In this document: positions 24,145 through 35,345 of the stretch, one piece after another | Layout: each line of letters opens with the position of its first letter | Position numbering within the stretch: position 1 is the stretch's first letter | Origin: Desmodus rotundus | Lineage: Eukaryota > Chordata > Mammalia > Chiroptera > Phyllostomidae | Reading direction: 5' to 3' | DNA: 64,000 nt | NCBI RefSeq assembly: GCF_022682495.2 | Contig: NC_071396.1 | Coordinates: 53,502,022-53,566,021, forward strand | Translations under genes and position numbers: made by a program | The notes under the pieces: generated by a model | The model's database searches: none | Told to the model about the DNA's origin: nothing | Seen by the model: the letters and a program-made list of their open reading frames with translations, nothing else

Positions 24145-25080
24145 AGTTTGTTCATTCCAGCCACTTCTTAAGAGGACTATACCTGACCTCAGTGTAAGAT
24201 TTAGAAGAAATTTCCTTGTGGATATATTAAAGCAGATTTGCCTGGTTCTGTAGAAGTAGAGTACCAGACAATGTGACAAATTCCATCAAAGCGGAACTAA
24301 CCTTAAAGCCCCATGTTGCCTATTAACAACTAAGATTTTTCGGTTCAAATATCTCCAAATTATTTGGTGTGGTGACACCTTTAGTGGGACATACTTTTTT
24401 TATAGATTGTAAAAATATGGAGGTTTTTAAAAATTGATTTTCATAGAATTACAGTTTTTTAAAAATATTAGTTCTAACTCAGGTTCCTAACTTCTCTAAT
24501 TCTATATATTTTTTACTGTCCAGAAGAGCTCTCCCTTCATGGACCTTTCTCAATTTTATTTTTTTTTAATTTGGGAACCTATTTAATTAAATAATTTGGA
24601 GTTCAAACCTTAGAATTCTCATTTTAAGTTTACTTTAAAGTATTTTTCTTCTAGAAATGTGCTTGGTATATTTGAACATGAGTTATAATTTTAGGATTCA
24701 AACCATATAGACAGTCTTGATCTTTGCATTGGACAGCATACCTGTTGTGACTTCTTTTATGTTGATTTCTTCCGAGCATACAATTTCCAATCTGATTTTA
24801 ACAATCGTGTTGATTTTTTATTTTTTAATTTTATTACATTTTTAAAAATTATTTTGCTTTTAAAAATTAATTTGCTGTGGGGCAAGTTTGACTTAAAACC
24901 AATTCCAGGGAGTAATGAGTGTGGGGGCTAGGTGACAAAAAAAATTTTGTGAAACATTTTGAATAATCTACCTTGAAAACCAAGTGTGATTTTAATCTAT
25001 ATTAGTCAGACCATTTTGTCTATAAAAGGGAAGGAACAGTTCCTTGCAATATTAACACCAAAGGGTAGATGTTATAGGAA
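24145..25080. other. AT-rich intronic sequence, no recognised element
   Basis: Long A/T runs and weak low-complexity sequence at 24800-24890. No coding or repeat family recognised. Confidence 0.45.
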
Positions 25081-25084
25081 AAGA

Positions 25085-25315
25085 ATATTCAACTCATTAT
25101 GTTATGCAGAGAAAAGAACATAAGGATTGGATTTCGTTCATGGGTCTGTTCCTTCTTAGCTAGGTGACTTGAATAAATTACTCAATTTTTATGAGCCTGT
25201 TTCCCCATCTGTCAAATTGGAGTAATCCCTCCCTCATGGGAATTGGATTTAATAGTATAACATAAATAAATAACTTAATACATTGCTTTAAACTTGATAG
25301 ACACTCAATAAATAG
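25085..25315 (+). repeat. MIR SINE
   Basis: 'gctaggtgacttgaataaattactcaat ... gcctgtttccccatctgtcaaattgg ... gatagacactcaataaatagg' follows MIR from core to tail. Confidence 0.8.
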
Positions 25316-25319
25316 GGTT

Positions 25320-26140
25320 CATGTATAATTTTCAAAAAAAAATATGACTTTTATAAAAGTATAGCATAAGCGCATGTCAAAGATTTCTGAGGCTACCAGC
25401 AGAAATATAAATCTGGTTCAAAAGAGGACAGGAACTTATATAGTTAATAAAAGAAAGAACACTGAAAATACAACTACTAAATTAGATTTAAAAGTGGTTA
25501 ATGTTCTATAGGGCAGTAAAACTTGAACTCTTGAGCTTATCTTTCCTGCTAGACAGAAATTATTTGCATCTCTACCAGACAGAAATAATTTGCAAACTTA
25601 TCAATCTGAACTCAAGCTGAAGTCTATCTTCACAAAGTCTGATTCCTCCTTAGTAGTAAATAGTAAGTCAAGCAAAAGTTACATTTCCCGGGAATATCAG
25701 TGAATAAGGGCATGCTGGCAATGTAGCTATTTTAGGCAGGTGGGGGAGGGTTAGGGAGTCGAAGAATGTAAAGGTACCAGTGTCAGTTGACTTGTGTTAT
25801 AAAATCATGTGGAAATGGAAATTAGACCTGGGGGCCGTGGAGAGTGGAAGACGTTAGAATTGAGACCCTTACCTTAGCCATGGATCCTTGATAGGCTTCA
25901 CTCTCATTGAAAACAAAGACTAGGTTAAAAAAAAAACAAAAACAAAAAACCCCATACTTTCTAGCGCAGTGAATCTGTTGTACTACCTTAGCCTGGGATC
26001 TGTAAGGAAATTTGTAACCCCATTCAAATATATTATACCAATACCGCTCATTGGTACTCTTGACTAAGGGCTGAAGAATATGTACTCAACCTATGGTGGC
26101 TAGGATTTCCATAAATAAAGCTCCTTTGCAAAAAAGTTTA
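25320..26140. other. Intronic sequence, no recognised element
   Basis: Unique-looking sequence with an A-rich run (25929-25952). A tandem-like 'agacagaaat(t)atttgca' pair occurs at about 25551-25596. No coding signal. Confidence 0.4.
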
Positions 26141-26430
26141 ACATAAATACACAGGAAATAATCCACTATCAACTAAAGTCAGTGGAAACATTGTACAGGA
26201 ATATCAAAACCCATGAACTTCAAATAATCAAACAATAATAGAAAAATTCCACAGAGATCATATAGTAATTGCATGTAAAATTGTTTAAAAAAAACCATAA
26301 GGACAGGATTATAGTCAAAAACAGGCAGAATTCGAAGAACAACAACAATTTAAAAACAAAAAACAACCAGAACTGACAGAAAATCAAACTGTATGGAAGT
26401 CCAACAACCAAGGAGATAAAGAAGAAACAT

Positions 26431-26766
26431 TCATCCAGGCCAGTAGGAGGGGCAGAGACGGGCAGGCACGGGCAGGCGGGCAGAGAGAATTGCGGCAAGG
26501 AGGCAGCTGGCGGACCCAGTGAGGTGGCGGATTATAAATGGGGCAGGCCAGGCTACAGCTAGCAGACCCCACAAGGTGGTGGGGGGCAGACCCCGTGGCC
26601 CCACATTCGCGCATAGATGAACCGGGAGGACTGGTGGGGGAGCAAAGCAGACCACACAACCCAGGGCTCCAGCACAGGGAAATAAAGCCTCAAACCTCTG
26701 ATTGAAAACGCCTGTGGGGGTTGGGGCAGCTGCAGGACAAACTCCCAGCCTCACAGGAGAGGTCAT
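26431..26766 (-). other. Antisense open frame in the half-L1 5' UTR, copy 1
   Basis: A 111-codon frame (starting MTSPVRLGVCPAAAP) antisense to the element. The corresponding frame is also open in copy 2 (43667-44005, 112 codons), with shared blocks such as GALGCVVCFAPPPVL and HLCANVGPRGLPPTTLW. Its position recalls primate L1 ORF0, but there is no sequence relation that I can see. A GC-rich sequence poor in stop codons is the simpler explanation. Confidence 0.35.
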
Positions 26767-27024
26767 TGGAGAGATCTACAGGGGCCTAGAGCATGCACAA
26801 GCCCACCTACCCACTCAGGAATCAGCACCAGAGGGGCCCAGTTTGATTGTGGGTAGCAGAGGGAGTGACTGAAATCCTGCAGAGAGTGGAGCAAGTACTT
26901 TTGCTCCCTCTTGGCCCCTCCCCCACATACAGCAGCACTGTGCAGTGACCAGTGCATTACCCTGCCCTGGTGAACACCTAAGGCTCTGCCCCTTTACATA
27001 ACAGGTGTGCCAAGACAAAAAAAA

Positions 27025-27438
27025 ATGGCCCAAATGAAGGAACAGATCAAAGCTCCAGAAAAAATACAACTAAGCAACAAACAGATAGCCAACATATCAG
27101 ATGCACAGTTCAAAACACTAGTAATCAGGAAGCTCACAGAATTGGTTGAATTTGGTCACAAATTAGATGAAAAAATGAAGGCTATGCTAAGAGAAACAAA
27201 GGAAAATGTACAGGGAACCAATAGTGATGGGAAGGAAACTGGGACTCCAATCAACACTGTGGACCAGAAGGAAGAAAGAAACATCCAAACAGAAAACAAT
27301 GAAGAAACAAGAATTCAACAAAATGAGGAGAGGCTTAGGGACCTCCAGGACATCTTGAAACGTTCCAACATCCGAATTATAGGGGTGCCAGAAGGAGAAG
27401 AGGAAGAACAAAAAATTGAAACATCTTTGAACAAATGA
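27025..27438 (+). CDS. Half-L1 ORF1, N-terminal part (coiled coil and start of RRM)
   Basis: Starts at the first ATG (MAQMKEQIKAPEK), 18 nt inside a longer open frame that begins at a GTG. About 137 codons. A basic/polar N-terminus is followed by a heptad-like coiled-coil region (ERLRDLQDILKRS) and the first RRM strand of L1 ORF1p (NIRIIGVPEGEE). It then ends IETSLNK-stop. A missing base just before this point moves the canonical 'IFEQMMKENFPNL' continuation into another frame. The stop TGA overlaps the next ATG (ATGA, 27435-27438). L1 ORF1p is a trimeric RNA-binding chaperone; this half alone lacks most of the RRM and the CTD. Confidence 0.7.
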   Translation: MAQMKEQIKAPEKIQLSNKQIANISDAQFKTLVIRKLTELVEFGHKLDEKMKAMLRETKENVQGTNSDGKETGTPINTVDQKEERNIQTENNEETRIQQNEERLRDLQDILKRSNIRIIGVPEGEEEEQKIETSLNK

Positions 27439-27863
27439 TGAAGGAGAACTTCCCTAATCTGGCAAAGGAAATAGACTTCCAGGAAGTCCAGGAAGCTCAG
27501 AGAGTCCCAGAGAAGCTGGGCCCAAGGAGGAACACACCAAGGCACTTCATAATTACATTAGCCAAGATTAAAGAGAAGGAGAGAATCTTAGAAGCAGCAA
27601 GAGAAAAGGACACAGTTCCCTACAAAGGAGTTCCCATAAGACTGTCAGCGGATTTCTCAAAAGAGACCTTACAGGCAAGAAGGGACTGGCAAGAAGTATT
27701 CCAAGTCATGAAAGGCAAGGACCTACATCCAAGATTGCTCTATCCAGCAAAGCTATCATTTAGAATGGAAGGGCAGATAAAGTGCTTCTCAGATAAGGTC
27801 AAGTTCAAGGAGTTCATCATGACCAAACCCTTATTATATGAAATGTTAAAGGGATTTATCTAA
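27435..27863 (+). CDS. Half-L1 ORF1, C-terminal part (RRM remainder and CTD)
   Basis: 142 codons beginning MMKENFPNLAKEIDFQEVQ, overlapping the upstream frame by ATGA. It contains the ORF1p RRM remainder (RHFIITLAKIKEKERILEAA) and the C-terminal domain (VPIRLSADFSKETLQARRDW, YPAKLSFRMEGQIKCFSDK). It ends LLYEMLKGFI-stop, after which the 3' UTR follows at once. Copy 2 differs at three residues I can count (I/L, D/S, M/I). Whether it is translated by reinitiation, or is simply a dead half, cannot be judged from sequence. Confidence 0.7.
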   Translation: MMKENFPNLAKEIDFQEVQEAQRVPEKLGPRRNTPRHFIITLAKIKEKERILEAAREKDTVPYKGVPIRLSADFSKETLQARRDWQEVFQVMKGKDLHPRLLYPAKLSFRMEGQIKCFSDKVKFKEFIMTKPLLYEMLKGFI

Positions 27864-28699
27864 GAAAAAGAAGACAAAAAATATGAACAGTAAAAATGAC
27901 AGCAAACTCACAGTTATTAACGACCACACCTAAAACAAAAACAAAAGCAGACTAAGCCAACAACTAGAACAGGAACAGAACCACAGAAATGGAGATCACA
28001 TGGAGGGTTATCAACAGGGGAGTGGGAGGGGAAGTGAGGGGGGAAGGTACAGAGAATAAGTAGCATAAATGGTGGGTAGAAAATAGACAGGGGGAGGGTA
28101 AGAATAGTATAGGAAATGTAGAAGCCAAAGAACATATAAGTATGACCCATGGACATGAACTATAGGGGGGGAATGTGGGAGGGAAGGGGTGGGGGCAGGA
28201 TGGAGTGGAGTGAAGGGGGAGAAATTGGACAACTGTAATAGCATAATCAATAAATATATTTAAAAAAACAGGCAGAGTTCAAAACAAATATAACTTATAA
28301 AAATACAAAAATAATTATTAAAATGAAAAACTCAGTTGATAAAATAAATATCAGACTAGACAAAGCTGATAGAATTAATGAACAGGAAGAGAAACCTTAG
28401 AAAATTGGTAGAATGCAGTCCAGAGAAATAATGAAATAGAAAATATTGGAAGAGACATAAAAGACGATGAAAAGATCTAAAATATGTCTAGAAGTAGGAG
28501 TTCTAGAAGATGAGACTAAAGAGAATGGGAAGAGATATAATACTAGAAGAGACAGCAGCTGAAAATTTTCTTATATTGAGAGATATGAAACATCAGATTC
28601 TGAAAGGAGAAATCAAACTAAGTCTATACAAATATACATCCTAGAAAAACTGCAGCATACTCCAGAAAATCTATAAAGAATATTTCTTGAATAAAACAT

Positions 28700-29734
28700 A
28701 AGAGACAAGCAGCCATGTCTCACATTGCATTAGAATAGTAGTGAATGAACGTCCTATTATTAGCCTTGCCCTTGGCACCCCAAGTCCTGGTACAGGGCTA
28801 GCAAGTTGAATGATACAGACTTTCTTCTCTTGGAACTTCTCTGTTGCAGACACAGTTTCAGACTGATATTCTAGGTGTGGCTTTTTCTAGCTGAACTTGT
28901 AGACATCATTTGTTGCACTCATTACCTCTAATTTTAGAATCAATCGCCTTTAGTGGTCCGACTTTGGTGGGGTTTGGGGGGGTGGCAGTCAGACTTCTTT
29001 TTTTAGGTTTTAGGTTTTGAGCTTAGAACCAGAATAGCCAGTCACTGTTTGGCAGTCACCTTAATGACTCCACTGACTTTTGGGGCCAGAAATGAAATCT
29101 CTACACCTTTAGCGTGGGCTGGACTTTCCTGAACTGCTCCATTGCTTCTCTTTTCTGTGTGTGAATCGATACATGTATCTCCATCTTCGGGACTTACATA
29201 GAGGCCTGAAACTGTGCCTGACTTTGGAAGTGTCCCTGGGAATGAGTCATGGGCCAGGATACCTCATTCGTGGGCAGTCACAACAGAGCTGTGAGAGCAT
29301 GAGGAGTGCTGGCTGGAGGGATGCATTTTTAGAGATAAGGACAATACAGAAAACTTCTCCAAACTTGGAATAAAATTCCTCATTTCTTCCTCATGATTTT
29401 TCATTTTGTATTTGGTGCTAGGTACCAGCAAGTTCCATGATAGGGGGTTGGGACTTCTGTACCAGCCTCAGTTTCTCTCCAGGGAAGTAATCCTTACATG
29501 TGTCTTTGGCTGGGCCCTTTAGCAGTTCTCCTTTTGGTTTCTGTTAACAAAAGGGGATGGGTTTCCCAGCCCTTTGGCGGGGGATTTTTTCCTGTCAGCC
29601 ATCACCATTACTGATTTTCCTCCCTCTCCTTTCCTTAGCATCCAACCAGACAGTACTTTGGTGTTTGTCAGATCTAACATCCTTCAGAGAATGTCTTTAA
29701 TTACTTTTCATTCTTTTTTTTTCTTTTGCTAACC

Positions 29735-29736
<2 letters not shown>
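28700..29736. other. Intronic sequence, no recognised element
   Basis: No family recognised. Includes 'ggttttaggttttgagc' and short G-runs near 28971-28984. Confidence 0.4.

Positions 29737-29783
<47 letters not shown>
29737..29783. repeat. (CA)n microsatellite
   Basis: Uninterrupted alternating C and A from about 29738 to 29783, around 23 repeats, as read directly. Likely polymorphic. Confidence 0.97.
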
Positions 29784-29785
<2 letters not shown>

Positions 29786-30715
29786 TAAACAGTCGTTTCC
29801 TAGCCCCCCACTGTCTGGAAAGTGGATTATTAATTTCTTTTGTCATTGCTATATTGAAATGCCCACATTTCAATTTCTGCTGCATGCACTACCCAGCATT
29901 TAACTGGGCAGGACGGAAAGAGAAGCTGGAGGTGGGGTGATTGTGAAACATAAAAGCTTTTCATTTTCATAATGGCTTAGAGCGTGCCCTTTCTAAGAGT
30001 GGGGAGAGTAGCTACCATGGCAACAGGTTGTAGCTTTGGGGGGACTCTAGCGGCACTTCACAGGAGTCTGGTGAGTGTGGAACAATACCCAGGGAGCAGC
30101 AGTAGCCTCCCACAGGCTTGCTTTTAGTGATTACTGCCATTTTTCATATTTGAGGCTGTACTCTGTACACTGGTGGGTAGGTTGGTGGCGGTTTTGCTTC
30201 TGAGTGGCATAGAGAGCTGTGAAACAGCAGAAATAGGAGTCAAGGACACGGAAGGGCCTCGAAGCCCTTCTCTGTCCCCAACAGAGAGCCCATCCAGCAG
30301 GCGCCTGGGCAGGGACACGGCTTCCAGCTCTTGCCAGCCTTCTGCTTCCCTCACCCCTTGCCTCCCCCCACCTCAGGCATGATGCTCCCGTCTGGTAAAC
30401 TCCAATCTACTTGATTGGGAATTACCAGAGTGTGAATCTCTCTGGTTAGGTCTTCCTAAAAATGCTGCCTCTTTCACTTCCAGAGGTTCACCTTCACCAA
30501 AGACCTCAACATTGGCCCCCAAACATACAGATAATGTGTACCTTTTTGGACTATTTTCTAGAGCAAGTTCTAGCATAGGGATTTATTTTTCTCTCTCAAC
30601 TCAGTATGCTGATCCTAATAAAGCTTGCATGGCAAAGCTTAGTTCTGCTCGTCAGTGACTTCCTGCTGGACTTAAATGGGAAGATCTGAAATGTCAGTTC
30701 AGTAGTCACAGCGAA
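29784..30715. other. Intronic sequence with one RFX-like motif
   Basis: GC-richer than its neighbours. A near-palindromic GCTACCATGGCAAC at about 30011-30024 resembles an RFX X-box half-site pair. No exon or repeat recognised. Confidence 0.35.
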
Positions 30716-30718
30716 TTC

Positions 30719-30800
30719 CAAAAGGAGAAATAAAATGAAGTTCACACAAGTACACATCCTAGAGAAGCTGCAGAACACTCTAGACAGAGAGAAAAATCCA
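30719..30800 (+). mobile_element. HAL1/L1M ORF1 scrap similar to 28605-28678
   Basis: 'acacatcctagagaagctgcagaacactctagacag' closely resembles the end of the HAL1/L1M relic at 28605-28678 ('acatcctagaaaaactgcagcatactccag'). Two short pieces of one family, 2 kb apart. Confidence 0.5.
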
Positions 30801-31330
30801 TGAGGAAGGACTCTTGGACAATAAATAAAACTCTAACAGGCACGGCCCACAATTAAAAGTTGGTCTTCAGGGCTTTGCAGCCCGTTTACAGTCTGTGCCT
30901 CTTGTATCGCCTCCCTGGGCGCCAGGGAAACACTGTTTTCGTGCACAGCTAATGGAATGCCGGAGCAGATGGAAAGCTTGATTTCTTAGCAAGGCCTGCT
31001 TCACTGATAACATTCTCTTCTTGCACTCATCAACCTGCCTCTTTGAGGCTCCTGTTAAATTTATTTTCCTCCTCTGCTCCTCATCATCCCACTTTGCACA
31101 GCACTGAATAGTTTTCAGAATTTTTTTCACCTCTCTTCCTCGCTTTGTCCTTATACCCTCCCTGTGAAGTAGATCAGGAAGGTACTATAATCCTTTTTTG
31201 GTCTCTGTGGCAGCCACAAACACTTGCTGCCTCCCAAGTGCCATAGTCATTGGGATGGGTGGGATATATTGAGATCAGAGGGGCCGATATTCTGAAGCTA
31301 GATCCTTTCAAGCCCCTTGGCCATCAACCT
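30801..31330. other. Intronic sequence, no recognised element
   Basis: An antisense 87-codon frame (30867-31130) rich in Lys/Arg has no recognisable domain. Looks unique. Confidence 0.4.
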
Positions 31331-31334
31331 GAAA

Positions 31335-31420
31335 AGAGCCCTGACAAATATTTATTGAGCACCTTGCCTGCTGGTACTGGGCATACACTGATGGATAAGG
31401 CTGACAGACCTGGTAAGGGG
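31335..31420 (-). repeat. L2 tail, antisense
   Basis: 'aaatatttattgagcaccttgcctgctggtactgggcatac' is an antisense L2 3' end. Confidence 0.6.
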
Positions 31421-31789
31421 AGATTGACATCATTTCCCTCCAAGCGTCTTTATTTGTGGATCTAGGTAGACCCCCAGTGCACTTCTGCACCAAATACTGA
31501 GTCAGGGAAATTGACCCTTGCCCAGCTTCATCGAGAGGGATTTCATATCTTAGTAATGTCTTCCTTCCCCATGATTTCATGAAAGACATATGAATTTATA
31601 AATCTATAGGAATACCTAAGTAGATGTAGAGCTGTATTTACTTTTTGAAGTATAGAGGTTAGGTGTTATCCTTGCCTGGTATGTTTTATTGTTTACTTGT
31701 TATGTTTGACCTGCTTTGCTGGAGACTAGTTTTTAATTCTGGGCCCTTAATAAAGCCATTGGATCAATAAACAGCTGGGAAAAGTCCAA

Positions 31790-32400
31790 TATCATTACTA
31801 GTCAAATAAATACAACTTCAGATGAGAGAGGCACAATATTACTTACTAAAATTTCAAACTAATAAAACCTTAGGGCTCAGAGAAACAGGCATGCTAAAAC
31901 ACCCCAGGTGAGAGTATAAATTGATACAGTTCTCCTAAGTGACAGTTTGGTAACATATATTAAAAATGTGTATACCCTTTCACCCAGAAATTCCATTTCT
32001 GTGAATCCTAGAGAAAGAAAACAAGTTAAGTGTTATTGGAAACAAAATATTGAAGACAATCTGCCTGTTGAATAATATGGGATTTCTTAAATAAAGGAAT
32101 ACTTATACAGTAAATGTCCGTCCAACCATAAATAAGTTGAATAAGACAATGGACATTTGAAAAGTTTATAGTAAGGTGGTAAGAACGGGTTATAAAACTG
32201 GGGCATGCCCTGTGATCCCAGGTATGTGTACATATACACGTAGGACATAACATGTGTACCTTAAAGCACTGAATACAATTTAATTATTTCTGATTGGTGA
32301 AATTATGGGTGATTTTTGTTTATGCTTTTCTGTCTTTTTCAGTTATTCCACAGTGGATACTTTTCATTTATAATACAAAAAATAAAAGAGAAAACATATG
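31790..32400 (+). mobile_element. Old L1M-type ORF2 end and 3' UTR
   Basis: 'gagagtataaattgatacagttctcctaagtgacagtttgg', 'cacccagaaattccatttctg', an 'ataaataagttgaataagac' region, then 'gattggtgaaattatgggtgatttttgtttatgcttttctg' and an 'aatacaaaaaataaaag' tail. Order fits an ancient L1M 3' end. Confidence 0.65.
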
Positions 32401-32404
32401 TTTT

Positions 32405-33605
32405 AGGATTTTTCTTTTCTAATGATAGCACCCAAAGAAAGAATAAAGGTTAATTGTTTAGACCTAGCCACTACCCTGAGGACCAAACTGAGATCTGATG
32501 ACATCTACTAAGTCTGTCTTAAGGAAAATAGGTACATTTTATTTTAGCACATGCCTCTGTGTGGAGGCGGTGGAGTCATATATGGGCATGTATATATTTA
32601 AGGGAGTGTGCACTCGGGTGGAGGGGTATGTGTGTGTGTGGTGTGTAACCAGGTATCACAGCCTTGCAGTGCCTTGCTTCTTGTGGGAGTTGCATGGATC
32701 TGCATGTCCAGAGATGCTGCCTGTGGTTGGCCGACCACTATAGTTCCCACCCCAGACTCATGGCCATGTGCTCTGTCAAATGATGCCCGAAGTTCAACTG
32801 CAGGCATCCTGTCTTCAGTGGGTCAGGAGTCTGAAGTACTTACAGCTGTACTAGGGTTTTACGAACCAGTATAGAATTGGTGCACTAATTATTTCTTCAA
32901 GCCTCTTGTTTATTTTTTGAGCACTAGATTTTATCTTTGAATACCAATTTATGGAGAAGGTTCATTTCGGTAAGTGCAAGTAGAAGTGGTTTTCTGGCAT
33001 TTTTATGGTGAATACTCTGAAGCCTGACCTTTCATAAAGCAGTGGGACTCCCTGAATCTTGCTTTTTCTCTCCTTAAGTTTTCCAAACACAAGCAGTCAT
33101 TTGGAGGGGCTGCTTCTTTTGTCTGTTTCCCACCTTCTTTGATGATTACTTAGCTTTTTATATAACCCAGCCAAATGGTGGAACATGTCAAAAGGATTGT
33201 GGTGTGGTTTTCTTCTTCTGTGTACATTTCTGAAAGGTGGCCTTCGGTTTGCAAGACTGAGTAGTAGATCTGTTGGTGAGTGACACATTTTCAGGAGGAG
33301 CCACTTCCTAACTGGATTGAGGCCACAGAAATGGACGGGATGGGGGGAGCAGCCAGAAGCCGCAGGGCGTTCTCCTCATTGTGTGGGAAACCAGAAGGGT
33401 GGCAAGGATTCCAGTGCTTCCAATTGTGTTAAACAGCTGTTGACACAGACTTTAGAATTCCTGTGGAAAAGGAAGTGAACTCCTCTAGAATAGAACTTTT
33501 AAAGAGGCCTCAGGCAGGCATCACTGATGTTTGTAGTTAAAGATACGACTCCTTGAGCCTATGTGTCTACACGAGTGATTTTCAGATTTCTGGCTTTTCC
33601 TCTTT
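32405..33605. other. Intronic sequence, short (TG)n tract
   Basis: A short TG-rich tract at 32625-32647. No exon or repeat family recognised. Confidence 0.4.
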
Positions 33606-33609
33606 GATA

Positions 33610-33850
33610 AATGGGCTTAGCTCATGTGTCTTCTTAGAGCACCTTCCCTGGCCTACCTAAGATGGTCCTCCTTACCAGCTTTTGTCACATGCTTCTTTTT
33701 TATTTTTTCTTGCCACTTTCACAGTCTGACATTCTTACTGATGTATTTGTGCATTATCTATCTTCCCCACTGGAATGTAATGCCAATATATTGAACGCAG
33801 GGATCTTGTGAGTGTGCGTCACTGCTGCATCCCAGGCCCAGAAGGGGGCT
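33610..33850 (+). repeat. L2 fragment
   Basis: 'gagcaccttccctggcctacctaagatgg ... cccactggaatgtaatgcc ... cactgctgcatcccaggcccag' follows the L2 3' order. Confidence 0.65.
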
Positions 33851-33854
33851 TGGC

Positions 33855-35255
33855 GTCTTGTGGCCGTTGAGTCAGTGTTGGGGACGAGCAGACGTGGTAC
33901 GTTTAGGAACATGTAGAAGGCCAGGGTAGTTGGAGCAGTGAGTGAGGGCAGAATGGCATGACGAGAGGGTGGAGAGGTAGGCAAGGTCTGATGTGTGAGC
34001 TGGGGTGAGGTCTGTGGAGTCATTCAAGGATCTCATTTCATTAAGTTTGTTCCATCCCTGTGTTTCATCACTATCCAGATTGGCTTGCTAAAGTAGATTA
34101 TTGATGGCTTTTCTACTGGGAATCAGTCAGGTGCCACTGTGGCCTTGAAGTGCTTCTTCAACCTACATTACATTTCTCATCCCCTTCTCCACCGCAGTCA
34201 GCTTGGCATTCTTCACTGCCTTGCCTGATGAGCCTGGCAAAGCAAGATGGCCACAGCTGGGGTGTCAGGCTCTGATGTCTGCAGAATTGAAAACATCTAG
34301 AGCTTGGTCATGAAACACTGAATTCTCCACTGAAAAGTACTGGGGTTGGACTTTGTGAATGACCCTTGCTAACAGCCTGAATGATGGGTGGATCAGGGCC
34401 CTGGATCTTATGAATCATTTGGTGTCCTGTGTGCTAGACACTATTGGCTGTTCTCGGCCTCAAGTTACATTGGTTTTCTCACATTGGACCTCTAGTTCCT
34501 CTTATTAGTTAGCACTGTGCTTTGTTTTATAATTTGCTTCCAATGTAGCATGGTTCAGTGTGTTTCCAATTCTGTGCTTCCTATGAGGAGAATAAATCAG
34601 GTTTTGCTTTGCATACATTGAAGTGGTAACTATTGGCACAATTCCCTGATGAATCTATTTTTGTGATCAAGGCAATAAATACTATCACAGAAGGGTATGT
34701 GTGTTTTCTAACATGTACCACTGTATATAATCACAGTTATTTTATATGTACAAACAAGTAAGATGAGCCGTTTTTTCACTTGGTCTTGAACTTACAGTGA
34801 AAGTAGTGCAGCCAGGAGCTGAGAGATGTTGGCAGAGAGCTTCAGTAGTAGGGAAATATACGAGTATATTAAGGTGTAGTCCACTCAGATTTTTTTTTCT
34901 AACTTTTACACGGGTTCTGGATAGCGTGTTGGCTTTTCTTTTTTCTTTCTTTCCTTTTTTCTTCCTTTTTTTTTTTTTTAAAGAATTCTATTCTTTAGCA
35001 TCAGAGATATAAACATATAGAATGCAATTTTTCTTGGATGTTAGAGGGCTGAAATTTTATCTTTCATTATTAGTACTGGTTGGTCTGTAAAACTTTTCCC
35101 TGGCACGGCAGCTCTTGTATATGCAGATCCATGAATATTTCAGGGTGCCTTAAAATAATTGTTTTTCTTCTATTAATGGAATAGCCACATGTAATCAAAA
35201 ATTTCTGTGATAGCACATGTAAAAATTTGGTACATTGGCCCTTCAATTAAAGGTA
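33855..35255. other. Intronic sequence, no recognised element
   Basis: Unique-looking. Pyrimidine/T-rich tract at 34936-34980. No coding signal. Confidence 0.4.
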
Positions 35256-35257
35256 GC

Positions 35258-35345
35258 TTTTTAAATTTATTTTTATTTATTTTATTTTATTTTATTTTTA
35301 TTGTTATTCAGTTACAACTTTCTGCATTTTCTCCCCATCCCTCCA
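35258..35345 (-). mobile_element. Short L1 3' end scrap
   Basis: T-rich start (TTTTA repeats), then 'attgttattcagttacaac' and 'ttctgcattttctccccatccctcc', the antisense of a bat L1 3' terminus. Very short 5'-truncated insertion. Confidence 0.6.

Larger units (their letters stand above)
26337..28263 (+). mobile_element. Half-L1 (ORF1-only LINE-1), copy 1
   Basis: Seen: an L1-type 5' UTR (GC-rich, from 'aacaacaacaatttaaaaac'), ORF1 (27025-27863), then directly a G-rich 3' UTR and an 'aatcaataaatatatttaaaaaaa' tail. No ORF2 lies between the ORF1 stop and the 3' UTR. Target-site duplication of about 20 bp: AAAAACAGGCAGAATTCGAA (26317-26336) and a near-identical copy at 28264-28283, so it is a target-primed insertion. 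The first 75 bp or so of the 5' end present in copy 2 are missing. Known: ORF1-only L1 derivatives (HAL1 type) occur in mammals and use L1 machinery in trans. The two copies are nearly identical by eye, implying recent activity. Confidence 0.85.
26150..28690 (+). mobile_element. Old HAL1/L1M ORF1-region relic hosting a half-L1
   Basis: Flanks on both sides of the younger insertion (26150-26336 and 28264-28690) read as an A-rich, diverged HAL1/L1M ORF1 region: 'aaaaactcagttgataaaataaatatcagactagacaaagctg', 'gaagtaggagttctagaagatgag' and 'aaaactgcagcatactccagaaaatc'. No intact frame. Its matching ends across the insertion support one interrupted relic. Confidence 0.55.

Noticed and set aside
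29737..29783. Start of a repeat array such as CRISPR
   Set aside because: Simple (CA)n microsatellite with no spacers; the DNA is mammalian.
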